DNA of 64,000 bases, from NCBI GenBank assembly GCA_028277725.1, contig JANQFX010000047.1:62001-126000 (forward strand). Reading direction: 5' to 3'. Positions within the stretch are counted from its first letter, which is position 1. The number at the start of each line of letters is the position of its first letter. The position numbers were made by a program, and so were the translations under genes. Below are positions 8,730 to 17,163 of the stretch, piece by piece. The notes beneath the pieces are model-generated. The model was not told the DNA's origin. It saw only the letters and a program-made list of their open reading frames with translations, and made no database searches. The DNA is from Thiohalocapsa sp. (lineage in GTDB: Bacteria; Pseudomonadota; Gammaproteobacteria; Chromatiales; Chromatiaceae).

Positions 8730-9173
8730 CTAGAGAACGGAAACTCGCCCGTCTTTCGCAGCGATGACGATCTGGTGGCGCTCGAGGTTCGGATCATCGC
8801 GATCGATAACAGAGAGCAGATAGGCTCGTCGTACCTTGAGCATTTCGCCCAAGACCAAGGTTGCGTCTCCAACCGCATCGAGCCAGGCCTCCGCGATTGC
8901 GTTGGCCTCAACCCTGCTGTCTATTGGGAGTTTGATCTTTCCCTCCTTGACCATCGGCGGGACGAAACCGCACATCAAAGGCGACATTCTTGGCTCATCC
9001 GCCGAGATTGAGGAGTCTACCCGCGACGTCCGATCCGTTGACTCAAGCGCCGACGCAGAGACTGCGCGAGAATTGGGCTCGGCCTGCCCCGATCCTAGGG
9101 CGATTCCAGAGCCAAGGATTCCGGACCAGATCAGGCTTAGACAAACAGCAATCGTCTGTTGAGCGTTAAGCAT
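8730..9173 (-). CDS. Predicted exported protein of unknown function
   Basis: Encodes 147 residues. The first 30 form a signal peptide (MLNAQQTIAVCLSLIWSGIL, then a small-residue cleavage region). A serine-rich linker follows (about 35-60), then a C-terminal domain of about 85 residues containing MVKEGKIKLPIDSRVEANAI and ending VIAAKDGRVSVL. The C-terminal domain has the look of a small alpha/beta fold but I do not recognise it. The gene stands alone between two non-coding stretches and is followed by a strong terminator. Base composition is lower in G+C than its neighbours, which fits acquisition. Confidence 0.6.
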   Translation of the reverse strand: MLNAQQTIAVCLSLIWSGILGSGIALGSGQAEPNSRAVSASALESTDRTSRVDSSISADEPRMSPLMCGFVPPMVKEGKIKLPIDSRVEANAIAEAWLDAVGDATLVLGEMLKVRRAYLLSVIDRDDPNLERHQIVIAAKDGRVSVL

Positions 9174-9833
9174 GATGATGTCTCCAGTGACTTGAGACCC
9201 CTGGACATCGGATCATGTCGGAACATGAGGCGTATCGCCAGGCGATCAAGATATGCACCGAGTTGCCCTTGAGGGCCAGTTCGCGATCAAGGGCGTCGTC
9301 GCAGCCTGCAACAGCCACGCGTTAGGACCAAGTGCCAGCTCAGGGTCGGGTCCGCTTCCGATTGCGACATTTCGGCGATTGCGACATTTCGGCGATTGCG
9401 ACATTATCGGAAAGAAGCCCGCATTGAAGACTATGGCAATATAATTAATTGCAGAAACGTTAACTTAGCCCGCATCTCACTGCCTAGAGCGTAATCAAAG
9501 AGTAACAATTTGGGAATTGACGCATGTCAATGTCCGTCGCGGTCGCTGGCGGATCTGGGTTTAATACTGGTCGTGCACCCCCTCCGGCCTTGAATGCCAT
9601 AGGACCGTATCGGTGGTTGGTTTTATTAGAATATGAATACAACAGAATATTGGAATACTCCGATAGGCGACTTCCGGCTGCTGTAGATTCGCAACTCGTT
9701 CGCCTGGATCAATAGACGAACACGAGCGTATGCGAGGTGGCGAAAGAGATTTGTCTTCCGCCTTTCGGCGCATATGCGGGAATGCCCGGGAACGTCGACA
9801 TCGCGTTCTGGGGGAGGCGACGTGGTGGATTGG
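9174..9833. other. 660-bp intergenic region, locally AT-rich
   Basis: Contains the 17-bp triple repeat at 9356-9406 and AT-rich sequence at about 9420-9500 and 9610-9660. No frame in it is supported by a ribosome site and a recognisable product. It separates the exported protein gene from the CBS gene and probably holds the promoter of the former. Confidence 0.5.
9356..9406. repeat. Three tandem copies of a 17-bp unit
   Basis: CGGCGATTGCGACATTT is present at 9373-9389 and 9390-9406 (last base A), with a slightly different first copy at 9356-9372. It resembles an iteron-like or transcription-factor array, but three copies are too few to say. Confidence 0.75.
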
Positions 9834-10346
9834 CTACTCGGTGCTGTCACTCGTCGTCTTGCTGCAAACGCCGAGATGGGACATGCTTGCAGCGATCCCT
9901 TGAATGGTGACTGTGCCACGGTAGCTCTGGCCGTCCACTACGAAGATGTAGCTCGTGTCTAGCTTCTCCATCAGCGCCAACGCCTTGATCAAAGGCGCGT
10001 CCGACGATATCGTCTCGTGAGCGCCCTGGACGAAGGGCTCGATTGGGCAACAGAGCATCTCGCGCGCTTTTTCTTCGGCATGGTCGACGCAGGACATATT
10101 CAGGTTTAGCATCGGCGCCAACTCGACCACGTACTCGGGTAAACAGGAGAGTCGCAACACGTTCTTGAGCGTCACCCGCCCGCTCAACTTGCCGGAGTCG
10201 TCGACATAGGGTAGCGCTTGGACCTGCGCCTTACCGCAAGCCACAAATAGCTCTCGCACCAGCATCCCTGCATGTGCGACTTCCGTTGCGATCATCACGG
10301 ACTTCATGTCCATGCGCTCGCCGGCAGTCTGTTCGGTGTGCCCCAT
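9834..10346 (-). CDS. CBS-domain protein, partner of the SLC13-type permease
   Basis: Encodes 170 residues with a tandem CBS pair: one around MIATEVAHAGMLVRELF to SGRVTLKNVLRLS, the second around FVQGAHETISSDAPLIKALA to SYRGTVTIQGIAASM. CBS pairs bind adenosine nucleotides and usually gate transporters or enzymes. The gene begins 17 bp after the stop of the permease on the same strand, with GGAGG nine bases before the ATG, so both form one operon. A role as nucleotide sensor for the permease is a fair inference. No catalytic domain is present. Confidence 0.8.
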   Translation of the reverse strand: MGHTEQTAGERMDMKSVMIATEVAHAGMLVRELFVACGKAQVQALPYVDDSGKLSGRVTLKNVLRLSCLPEYVVELAPMLNLNMSCVDHAEEKAREMLCCPIEPFVQGAHETISSDAPLIKALALMEKLDTSYIFVVDGQSYRGTVTIQGIAASMSHLGVCSKTTSDSTE

Positions 10347-10363
10347 CAGAGGAAACCTCCGCT

Positions 10364-11701
10364 CTACAGGTATCTCAGGTAAACATAGATGCTCGCGATC
10401 ACAACGCTCACGAGCATCAGCGGGAAGGCAAGCGCCATGAATTTCAGGAACTCGATGCGGTGACCTGCCCGTTCGGCGTAGCCAGCTACGATCAGGTTAG
10501 CACTCGCCCCGACGAGGGATCCGTTGCCGCCAAGGCAGGCCCCAAGCGCCAGCGACCACCACAAGGGCTCGAGGTTTTCGGCGCCGCCGAAGGTTGGCGC
10601 CATCGATTTGATCATCGGGATCATTGTCGCGACGAAGGGTATGTTGTCAACGATGGCCGATGCGACCGCAGATACCCACATGATCGCCATGGATGTCAGC
10701 GCAATGTCCCCGCCGGTGAGGGCGATAACCCCATTGGCCAGCGTCTCGAGCACACCGACGGCCTCCAGCCCGTGCACAAGGATGAACAAGCCGATGAAGA
10801 AGAAGATCGTCACCCACTCGACCTCGGAGAAACTCTTGTGGACGTGTGCAGATTGCTCCTCCGCATTGCTGCCAAGGCTGCTCAGCAGCAACAGCAAGGC
10901 GGCTCCAGCCATGGCGATGGTGGCCGGCTCCAACCCCAGCTGGTGGGCGGACATGAAACCTAGGATGACGATGGTGATGACGATGAGCGATTGTATGAGC
11001 AGACCTGGGTCGGTGATCGCCTCTCGCTCGTTGAAGCTCATGACTCGCTGGCGCGCCTCATCAGAAGCATGCATGCCATGGCCCCAGACCAGATAGATGA
11101 TCCCGAGTGTCACCGCGAGTATCAGAGGTGTGATGGGCGCCAGGTTGATCAGAAAGTCGTTGAAGCTCAGATCCACGGCCGAGCCGATCATGATGTTGGG
11201 AGGGTCACCGATCAGTGTTGCGGTGCCGCCGATATTGGATGCGAAGATCTCTGCGAAGAGAAAGGGATAGGGGTTTATGCGCAGCTCTTCGGTGATCAAG
11301 AGTGTGACGGGAGCGATCAGCAATACGGTCGTTACGTTGTCCAACAACCCTGAGAATATGGCGGTCACGACGGACAACATGACCAAGATCCCCCAGGGTT
11401 TCGCCTGAACACGCTTCGCTGCCCATACCGCGACGTACTGGAAGACGCCGCTACGCCGAGAGATGGCAACAATGACCATCATCCCCGTCAGTAGACCGAG
11501 CGTGTTGAAGTCGATGCCGCGGATCGCGGCCTGCTGGTTGATCACGCCAAGGACGATCATCAAACCGCCACCGATCAGGGCGACGATGGCCCGGTTGATC
11601 CGCTCGGTGATGATGACGGCGTAGGTGGCAATAAAGATCGCGGATGCGACGATGACCGGGCTGACGCCGAGAATGGTCGAAGGCGGTAGCTCAGTGGTCA
11701 T
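10364..11701 (-). CDS. SLC13/ArsB/NhaD-type ion permease
   Basis: Encodes 445 residues with about 11-12 transmembrane helices. Conserved features of the ion-transporter superfamily are visible: the first re-entrant region GLLDNVTTVLLIAPVTLLI, the motif GGTATLIGDPPNIMIGSA, and in the second half SAIVDNIPFVATMIPMI and CLGGNGSLVGASANLIVAGY. Relatives move sodium/protons, arsenite, sulfate, dicarboxylates or phosphate; substrate choice cannot be read here. A Pho-type box sits about 90 bp upstream, which would fit a phosphate-related substrate. The CBS gene follows in the same operon. ATG at 11701 gives a normal short N-terminus. Confidence 0.85.
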   Translation of the reverse strand: MTTELPPSTILGVSPVIVASAIFIATYAVIITERINRAIVALIGGGLMIVLGVINQQAAIRGIDFNTLGLLTGMMVIVAISRRSGVFQYVAVWAAKRVQAKPWGILVMLSVVTAIFSGLLDNVTTVLLIAPVTLLITEELRINPYPFLFAEIFASNIGGTATLIGDPPNIMIGSAVDLSFNDFLINLAPITPLILAVTLGIIYLVWGHGMHASDEARQRVMSFNEREAITDPGLLIQSLIVITIVILGFMSAHQLGLEPATIAMAGAALLLLLSSLGSNAEEQSAHVHKSFSEVEWVTIFFFIGLFILVHGLEAVGVLETLANGVIALTGGDIALTSMAIMWVSAVASAIVDNIPFVATMIPMIKSMAPTFGGAENLEPLWWSLALGACLGGNGSLVGASANLIVAGYAERAGHRIEFLKFMALAFPLMLVSVVIASIYVYLRYL

Positions 11702-11792
11702 CTCAATGCTCCAGGTCGTCGCCGGCGGTGTTCTGCGTGTCTTGCGTACCGGGCGGCTCGGGCTCTGCCAGCACGAGCCCGAGAACGCCTAA

Positions 11793-11810
11793 TGTTACTG
11801 TTTTGTTACA
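11793..11810 (-). promoter_or_regulatory. Candidate Pho box B, upstream of the SLC13-type permease
   Basis: Minus strand: TGTAACA, four bases (AAAC), AGTAACA; 11-bp period, about 92 bp before the ATG and oriented with the gene. Confidence 0.55.
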
Positions 11811-12095
11811 AACGCGGGCAACTCGGCTGGTTGGTGGCTGAATCGGCCAAGGAAGCTGTCGCCTTCTGTGAAAGCCGCTGCTTGCATCACACTGCGCATG
11901 ATGCGCGTTCCTTTTGGCGGTCCTCAGCTGAGGTCTTCTGCCATACGCCGAACCCAGACATCACGTGAGCCTGAGCAGTACCGCCGTCTTGGCGATGAGG
12001 TCCGCCAGCGCGCAATCAGCCTCGCCGCACTGACTCGCGAACTCGGTGATGCGCACTACGTGACCTTGGATGCGTGCGCGCCTACCGGAACTAGA
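11811..12095. other. Intergenic stretch before the hairpin repeat
   Basis: No supported gene. It separates the promoter of the SLC13-type operon from the repeat that abuts the 3' end of mgtE. Confidence 0.4.
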
Positions 12096-12247
12096 GGGGA
12101 CCTTGAAAAATCGCCGTCCTGGCAACCTTTCAAGACGCGAAGCGAAAACGCGGTTTCCGCTTCGCTTCATTTTTCAAGCGCTTGGGCGCTTGTAGAATGG
12201 CGGGGCATCCTGCCCCGCACGGGCACCTCGAATACTCCGAGGTGCCC
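12096..12247 (+). repeat. Multi-hairpin repeat, copy 2 (152 bp)
   Basis: Nearly the same sequence as 4131-4282, including the AAGCGC/GCGCTT stem, GGGGCATCCTGCCCC and the closing GGGCACCTCG/CGAGGTGCCC hairpin. It ends exactly at the mgtE stop codon, so the closing hairpin would be the first structure in the mgtE 3' end and could act in termination or mRNA stability. Confidence 0.85.
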
Positions 12248-13899
12248 TAGAGCAAGAGCAGCGTCGCAAGACCCAAGAACGCAAAGAAACCCACCACGTC
12301 GGTCACCGTGGTCAGAACGACGCTGCCCGCGAGTGCCGGGTCGATGCCCGCCGCGCGCAGGATCAGGGGGATGGTGACGCCCGCCAAGGCCGCGCACAGC
12401 AGGTTCAAGAGGATCGCCGCGGCGATGATGCCGCCGATGGCCCAGTTGTTGAACCAGACGACCGCGAGCGCAGCGACGATCGCGGCCCAAAGCAGGCCGT
12501 TCAGCAACCCGATCCCGAGCTCCTTGAGCAACAGGATGCGCGTATTGACAGCACCCAATTGGCCGGTTGCCAGGCCGCGGATGACCAGCGTCAGGGTTTG
12601 GCTGCCGGCGATGCCGCCCATGCTGGCGACGATGGGCATCAACACCGCGAGCGCCACGACCTGCTCGATGGTGTGCTCGAACAGACCGATGATCCAGGCA
12701 GCGAGGAACGCCGTGGCGAGGTTGATGCCGAGCCACACCGCCCTGCGGCGGCTGCTGGACCAGACCGGGGCGAACATATCCGTCTCTTCATCGAGACCCG
12801 CCATGCCCAGCATGGAACGCTCCGCCTGCTCACGAATGACATCCACGATGTCATCGATGGTGATGCGCCCCAGGAGCACGCCGGCATCGTCCACCACCGG
12901 CAGCGAGATCAGGTCCTGGGCCTCGAACCGTTGCGCAATCTCCGCCTCCCGCTCGTCCGCACGGACTGGTTCGAAGTCAGCCTCCATGAGCGCGGCGATG
13001 GGGGTCTCGGGCTTTGCGGTGAGCACGCGGCGGGCGCGCACGATGCCCTGGTAGTGGTTACCTCGATCGACGATGTAGAACTTGTCGGTATTCGGCGGCA
13101 GGTCCTCCAGCAGGCGCAGGTAGCGCAGCAAGGTGCCGACCTTGATGTCCGCGCGCACGGCGATCTGGTCCAGGTTCATCAGGCCGCCCGCGCTGTCCTC
13201 TGGATAGGACAGCATCGACTCCACCCGCTCTCGCTCGCGCTGGTTCAGCCGCAGCAGGATCTCCCGCCCGAGTTTGCTCGGCAGGTCTTGGATCAGGTCC
13301 ACCAGATCGTCCGGCTCCATCGCCCGGGCGGCGTCCACCAGATCGTCCGATTCCATTTCCGCGGCAAGCCGGCGGCGGACCTCCTCATGCAGATGGCGCA
13401 GGACCTTGCCCATCCGCTCGTGCTCGACCATGTCCCAGGCCGCCGCACGGGCCGCCGCGGGCAGCGACTCGAGCAGGCCCGCGATACGCGCCGGATGCAG
13501 CTTACGAAACAGACGCCCGATGCGCTTGAGCTTGCCGCTCTCCAGTGCATCCAGCAACAGCCGCAGCTGAGTGTCCGCCTCCCCACTCGGCTCCCCGCTG
13601 TCGGTTCCCACTGGCTGCGCCTCGTCCCGCGGCTCGGCAGACTCGCCGGCACCCGCATCGCGGGCAAGCTGGAGGCGCAGCGCAGGCGAAAGATGCGACA
13701 TCACCTTCTGCTCCGCACGCTCGTCGACCTGCTGCCAGGCGGCGACCCGTTGAGCGGGCGTCAGCGACTCCATCAGACTGGCTATCTTCGCTGGGTGCAT
13801 TGCCTTCAACAGCCGCCGCACCCGCTTTCGCTTATTGCGCTCCAGTGCGTCGCGCAATGCATCCGCTTGGGTGCGAATCCTGTTGTCGTCGCTGATCAT
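12247..13899 (-). CDS. mgtE: MgtE-family magnesium transporter with a doubled N domain
   Basis: Encodes 550 residues, about 100 longer than a standard MgtE. The extra length comes from two tandem MgtE_N-type domains: residues about 14-82 (KRVRRLLKAMHPAKIASLME) and about 112-180 (KRIGRLFRKLHPARIAGLLE). They are followed by the DDLVDLIQDLP segment, a CBS pair (about 220-340) and a five-helix membrane domain containing MPIVASMGGIAGSQTLTLVI and the pore-lining region near the C-terminus. MgtE is a homodimeric Mg2+ channel closed by Mg2+ binding to the cytosolic domains. The ATG at 13899 has GGGAGG upstream. It is divergent from a CorC/CNNM gene, with a Pho-type box between them. Confidence 0.93.
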   Translation of the reverse strand: MISDDNRIRTQADALRDALERNKRKRVRRLLKAMHPAKIASLMESLTPAQRVAAWQQVDERAEQKVMSHLSPALRLQLARDAGAGESAEPRDEAQPVGTDSGEPSGEADTQLRLLLDALESGKLKRIGRLFRKLHPARIAGLLESLPAAARAAAWDMVEHERMGKVLRHLHEEVRRRLAAEMESDDLVDAARAMEPDDLVDLIQDLPSKLGREILLRLNQRERERVESMLSYPEDSAGGLMNLDQIAVRADIKVGTLLRYLRLLEDLPPNTDKFYIVDRGNHYQGIVRARRVLTAKPETPIAALMEADFEPVRADEREAEIAQRFEAQDLISLPVVDDAGVLLGRITIDDIVDVIREQAERSMLGMAGLDEETDMFAPVWSSSRRRAVWLGINLATAFLAAWIIGLFEHTIEQVVALAVLMPIVASMGGIAGSQTLTLVIRGLATGQLGAVNTRILLLKELGIGLLNGLLWAAIVAALAVVWFNNWAIGGIIAAAILLNLLCAALAGVTIPLILRAAGIDPALAGSVVLTTVTDVVGFFAFLGLATLLLL

Positions 13900-14000
13900 G
13901 GCAAGCGGCCTCCCCGGTCGTAGCGGTTGCGACGGTGCATCAATCGGAGAGACCGCAGCCGAAGACGACGCGGATCACGGCAGACTGGACCGACGGCGAA

Positions 14001-14018
14001 TGTTACAGTTAGGTTACG
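14001..14018 (-). promoter_or_regulatory. Candidate Pho box C, between mgtE and the intact CorC gene
   Basis: Minus strand: CGTAACC, four bases (TAAC), TGTAACA; 11-bp period. It lies about 100 bp upstream of mgtE in the same orientation and about 55 bp upstream of the divergent CorC start, so it could act on either. Confidence 0.5.
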
Positions 14019-14074
14019 CAACCGCGCACGCGGGCGCGCCCTTTTTCTTGTCTCAACCGGCCTGCTTCTTCGTC

Positions 14075-15355
14075 GTGCAAGAACTGCTGACCCTGCTGCT
14101 GCTGTTGGTCCTCTCGGGTCTCTTTTCCGGCTCGGAGACGGCCTTGGTGTCGATCTCTCTGGCCCGTGCAGAGGCACTGAATCGAGAGGGACGTGCGGGT
14201 GCAAGCGCCCTCTACCGCCTCAAGAGCGACCCTTCCCGTATGCTGATCACGATCCTGATCGGCAACAATGTCGTCAACATCGCGGCCTCCGCCATCGCGA
14301 CCGTACTCGCGACGAAATGGCTCGGACACTTAGGGCCGGGCGTCGCCGTCGGGGTGCTGACGGCCCTAATTCTGGTCTTTGGAGAGATCACGCCGAAGAG
14401 CCTCGCAACCCGCTACTCGGAGCGCATCTCGCTGGTGATCGCGCCGGTACTCGTTGCCTTTATGCGTGCCATTTATCCGCTGGTCTGGCTGTTCAGCAAG
14501 TTCACCAGTTGGGTGCAGCGCATCACCGGGAAGCACGGTGATCCCACCGTGACCGAGGCGGAACTCATCAGCATGACCGAGCACGGCGAGGAAGAAGGCA
14601 CCATCGAGGCAGACGAACGCGAGATGATCGAGCGGGTGTTTATCCTCAACGATCTCAAGGCCGGCGATGTCATGACCCCGCTGCGGCGCGTCTTCACCTT
14701 GGACGGCCGGCGCACCCTGGACGAGATCCTACCGGAGGTGCTGGCCCACCCCTATTCTCGCATTCCCCTGTATGGCGAGGACTCCAACGAGGTGCTGAAG
14801 ATCCTGTTCCTGCGCGACCTGTTCCAGGCGGTTGCCGCCGGCGATACCGCGCGGGACGCGTTCAGCATCGCCAAGCCGGCCCTGTATGTCCCCGAGAACC
14901 AGAAGCTCGACGTGATGCTGAAGTTGTTGCGCCGAAGGCAGCAGCACATGGCCGTGGTAGTCGATGAGACCGGTTACTTCCAAGGCGTGGTCACGTTAGA
15001 GGATCTGGTCGAGGAAATCGTCGGCGAGATCTACGACGAGATCGACGAGTTGCCTTTTCAGCATAAGGACCTTGAAGACGGTCGAATACTGGTGGACGGA
15101 CACGTTGAATTGCGCTTCATCGAAGAGTTCTTCGACACCGATCTACCAGGCAAGCCGACGGACACGGTCAACGGCTGGATACTCGAGTATACAGGGCGTA
15201 TTCCCGCCCAAGGCGAGCATCTTGTGATCGATGGCATCGACATCGAGGTCCAAGACGCCTCAGCGCGACGCATCCGGCAAGTCGTACTCTGCCGAATCGC
15301 CACGCCGGACGAACAGGAGGAAGTGCTGGCTAGTCCCAATAACGCCGATGATTAG
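14075..15355 (+). CDS. CorC/CNNM-type divalent-cation transporter (HlyC/CorC family), intact
   Basis: Encodes about 426 residues: a DUF21 membrane domain (GLFSGSETALVSISLARAEA, FGEITPKSLATRYSERIS), a CBS pair (about 200-320; DVMTPLRRVFTLDGR and MAVVVDETGYFQGVVTLEDL) and a C-terminal CorC_HlyC domain. Members take part in Mg2+ and Co2+ transport or efflux at the inner membrane. The frame is open far upstream, but the Pho-type box at 14001-14018 and the divergent promoter make starts before about 14030 unlikely. GTG 14075 begins just before the first helix; TTG 14048 is an alternative. No clear ribosome site decides between them. It is the working counterpart of the broken gene at 6482-7793. 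Confidence 0.85.
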   Translation: MQELLTLLLLLVLSGLFSGSETALVSISLARAEALNREGRAGASALYRLKSDPSRMLITILIGNNVVNIAASAIATVLATKWLGHLGPGVAVGVLTALILVFGEITPKSLATRYSERISLVIAPVLVAFMRAIYPLVWLFSKFTSWVQRITGKHGDPTVTEAELISMTEHGEEEGTIEADEREMIERVFILNDLKAGDVMTPLRRVFTLDGRRTLDEILPEVLAHPYSRIPLYGEDSNEVLKILFLRDLFQAVAAGDTARDAFSIAKPALYVPENQKLDVMLKLLRRRQQHMAVVVDETGYFQGVVTLEDLVEEIVGEIYDEIDELPFQHKDLEDGRILVDGHVELRFIEEFFDTDLPGKPTDTVNGWILEYTGRIPAQGEHLVIDGIDIEVQDASARRIRQVVLCRIATPDEQEEVLASPNNADD

Positions 15356-15359
15356 TGGC

Positions 15360-15698
15360 TCAAACCCGCTCCACGGCGGAAGGGGACGAGGCAGTCATGC
15401 CCTCAAGACCGCTGCCGGAGATCATGTTCTGCTCGTTCTCCAGCGCCTTGGCGACAATCTCCCGGTACAACCTGATCGCACGGACATACAGCGGATGATA
15501 GGCAGGATGCTCATCCACCAAGTGCTTGCTCCGACGTGCCTCGTCCAACGCCTGCGCAAGGAAATCGCTATCGTAATCCCCAAGCACTTGGCCCGCGTCC
15601 ACGGCGGCCTTCATGTCCAGCAGGCGATCGAGCTGCTGACCCTCGAAACGTTGCACCAGCATGGACACAACGCCCCGGGCGTGGCGTGAGTCGATCAT
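15360..15698 (-). CDS. Conserved-looking protein of unknown function (112 residues)
   Basis: The product is soluble and mostly alpha-helical in appearance (LLDMKAAVDAGQVLGDYDSD, LYVRAIRLYREIVAKALE), with no signal peptide or cysteine. The ATG at 15698 has GGAGGT eight bases upstream and overlaps the stop of a 36-codon gene (ATGA), giving a two-gene unit. It is convergent with the CorC gene, the stops being five bases apart. I do not recognise the family. Confidence 0.6.
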   Translation of the reverse strand: MIDSRHARGVVSMLVQRFEGQQLDRLLDMKAAVDAGQVLGDYDSDFLAQALDEARRSKHLVDEHPAYHPLYVRAIRLYREIVAKALENEQNMISGSGLEGMTASSPSAVERV

Positions 15699-15805
15699 TG
15701 CAACTGACCTCCACCTGTCAAGGACAGGCCGATCTCACGAGCGCCATGGCGCTCCGGCAACAGCAGGCTGCGCGATTGCAACGCGGGTTCGTACGGCTTC
15801 AGCAT
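15695..15805 (-). CDS. 36-residue peptide gene leading the 112-residue gene
   Basis: Reads MLKPYEPALQSRSLLLPERH and on to LTGGGQLQ, with AGGAGG nine bases before the ATG and a stop overlapping the next start (ATGA). The strong ribosome site and the overlap argue for real translation. It could be a leader peptide that couples translation to the downstream gene, or a small protein in its own right. No transmembrane helix. Confidence 0.5.
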   Translation of the reverse strand: MLKPYEPALQSRSLLLPERHGAREIGLSLTGGGQLQ

Positions 15806-15887
15806 CACTCCAATCCTCCTCTCGTTGTTGTATTTGGCCAGTTTAGACGATGCAGAGGCCTACGGCCCTTCGCCTAGGAAAAGGCCA

Positions 15888-16028
15888 ATCTTGCGGCATT
15901 TGCCGTGTGGGGCAGGAAGCCCCGACATCTTGAACGTTGCCAAGCCGCTGGAAACGAAGGAGCCTAGAAAACGCGTTTTCGCTTCGTGTCTTGAAAAATT
16001 GCCAGGGCGGCAACTCTTCAAGGTCCCC
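15888..16028 (-). repeat. Multi-hairpin repeat, diverged inverted copy 3
   Basis: On the minus strand it starts GGGGACCTTGAAGAGTTGCC and has CAAGACACGAAGCGAAAACG and GGGGCTTCCTGCCCC in the same order as the copies at 4131 and 12096. The final GGGCACCTCG hairpin is not conserved. It lies in the gap after ppk2. Confidence 0.65.
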
Positions 16029-16067
16029 ATCAGCGTCTCCCTGGGCGGCGTCGTTGCGCCGAGGGCG

Positions 16068-17126
16068 TCAGTCTTCGACGCCGATCTCGTCCTGAACGCT
16101 ACGCACGATGCGGCGATCGATCCTCAGTAGCTCGTCGCAACGATCCGGATAATCAACCTGGCTCAGCAGGTAGCGGATCGCGTTGATCCGCGCGCGCTTC
16201 TTGTCATCGGACTTGATGATGGTCCAGGGCGCGTCCGCGGTCGAGGTAAAGAAGAACATGTCCTCCTTCGCACGGGTGTACTCATCCCATTTGTGCTGGG
16301 ACTCCTGGTCCACGGGGCTCAGCTTCCATTGCCGCAGCGGGTCGTCGATACGCTTGGCAAAGCGCTGCGCCTGCGCCTCCTTACTCACCGAGTAATAGAA
16401 CTTCACCAGCTTGATGCCAGCGCGAATCAGCATGCGCTCCAGTTCCGGCACCGAGCGCAGAAACTCTTTCACCTCGGAACCTGAGCAAAAGCCCATGACC
16501 CGCTCCACCATGGCGCGGTTGTACCAACTGCGGTCGAAGAAGGCGATCTCACCGCCGCAGGGCAAGTGCGCCATGTAGCGCTGGAAATACCACTGGGTGC
16601 GCTCCCGGTCGCTGGGCTTGTCGAGCGCGACCACGCGAGCGCCGCGCGGGTTCATGTGCTCGACGAACCGCTTGATGGTGCCACCTTTGCCGGCGGCATC
16701 ACGCCCCTCGTTGATCACCAAGACCCGCAGGCCCTGCGTCTTGACCCAGTTCTGCATCTTCAACAACTCGGCGTGCAGAGGCGTGATCAGGTCCAAATAG
16801 TCGGCGCCGCTCAGCTTCACCAGGTCTCCGGCGAGATCATCCGCGGGGCCTTCCCGGTGCGATGCCTTCTTCGCCTGCTTGAGCTTGTACTCCTCGGCAT
16901 CGTGGCCGCTGTGGCGCAGCTTGGTGGTCGGAGCCGGCTTCGACTTGCGACCACGCTTGGGCTGCGGCTTCACGTCGCCATCCGGCACGCCCGCGTCCGC
17001 TGCGTCCTGCTCCGGTTGCCCCAGGGTTGAAGCTGGGCCGAGGCTCGAGGCGTCAGGTGGATCACTCGGGAGCCGGACTGCGTTGATTGCCTCATCAAGG
17101 CCGAAGGCAGCTTGCCTGGTTGTCAT
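16068..17126 (-). CDS. ppk2: Polyphosphate kinase 2 family enzyme
   Basis: Encodes 352 residues. After a low-complexity N-terminal tail of about 100 residues (basic KPQPKRGRKSK) comes the PPK2 catalytic core with the Walker A motif VINEGRDAAGKGGTIKRF, the ERTQWYFQRYMAHLP segment, Walker B FFDRSWYNRAMVERVMGF and the lid-region sequence KFYYSVSKEAQAQRF. These enzymes transfer phosphate between polyphosphate and nucleoside di- or monophosphates, mostly making GTP or ATP from polyP. The ATG at 17126 has GGAG upstream; a longer TTG frame lacks support. The upstream region has four phased Pho half-sites. The CHAD and phosphate-transport genes nearby fit a polyphosphate role. Confidence 0.93.
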   Translation of the reverse strand: MTTRQAAFGLDEAINAVRLPSDPPDASSLGPASTLGQPEQDAADAGVPDGDVKPQPKRGRKSKPAPTTKLRHSGHDAEEYKLKQAKKASHREGPADDLAGDLVKLSGADYLDLITPLHAELLKMQNWVKTQGLRVLVINEGRDAAGKGGTIKRFVEHMNPRGARVVALDKPSDRERTQWYFQRYMAHLPCGGEIAFFDRSWYNRAMVERVMGFCSGSEVKEFLRSVPELERMLIRAGIKLVKFYYSVSKEAQAQRFAKRIDDPLRQWKLSPVDQESQHKWDEYTRAKEDMFFFTSTADAPWTIIKSDDKKRARINAIRYLLSQVDYPDRCDELLRIDRRIVRSVQDEIGVED

Positions 17127-17163
17127 GGCGTTCTCCGTTGTTGACTCACGAAGCGGCGTCAAT

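Noticed and set aside
9356..9406. CRISPR-like array
   Set aside because: Three 17-bp units directly abut one another without spacers, and no cas gene is present.
12559..13923. 454-codon plus-strand frame opposite mgtE
   Set aside because: Antisense shadow of a well-supported MgtE gene, with no start signals.
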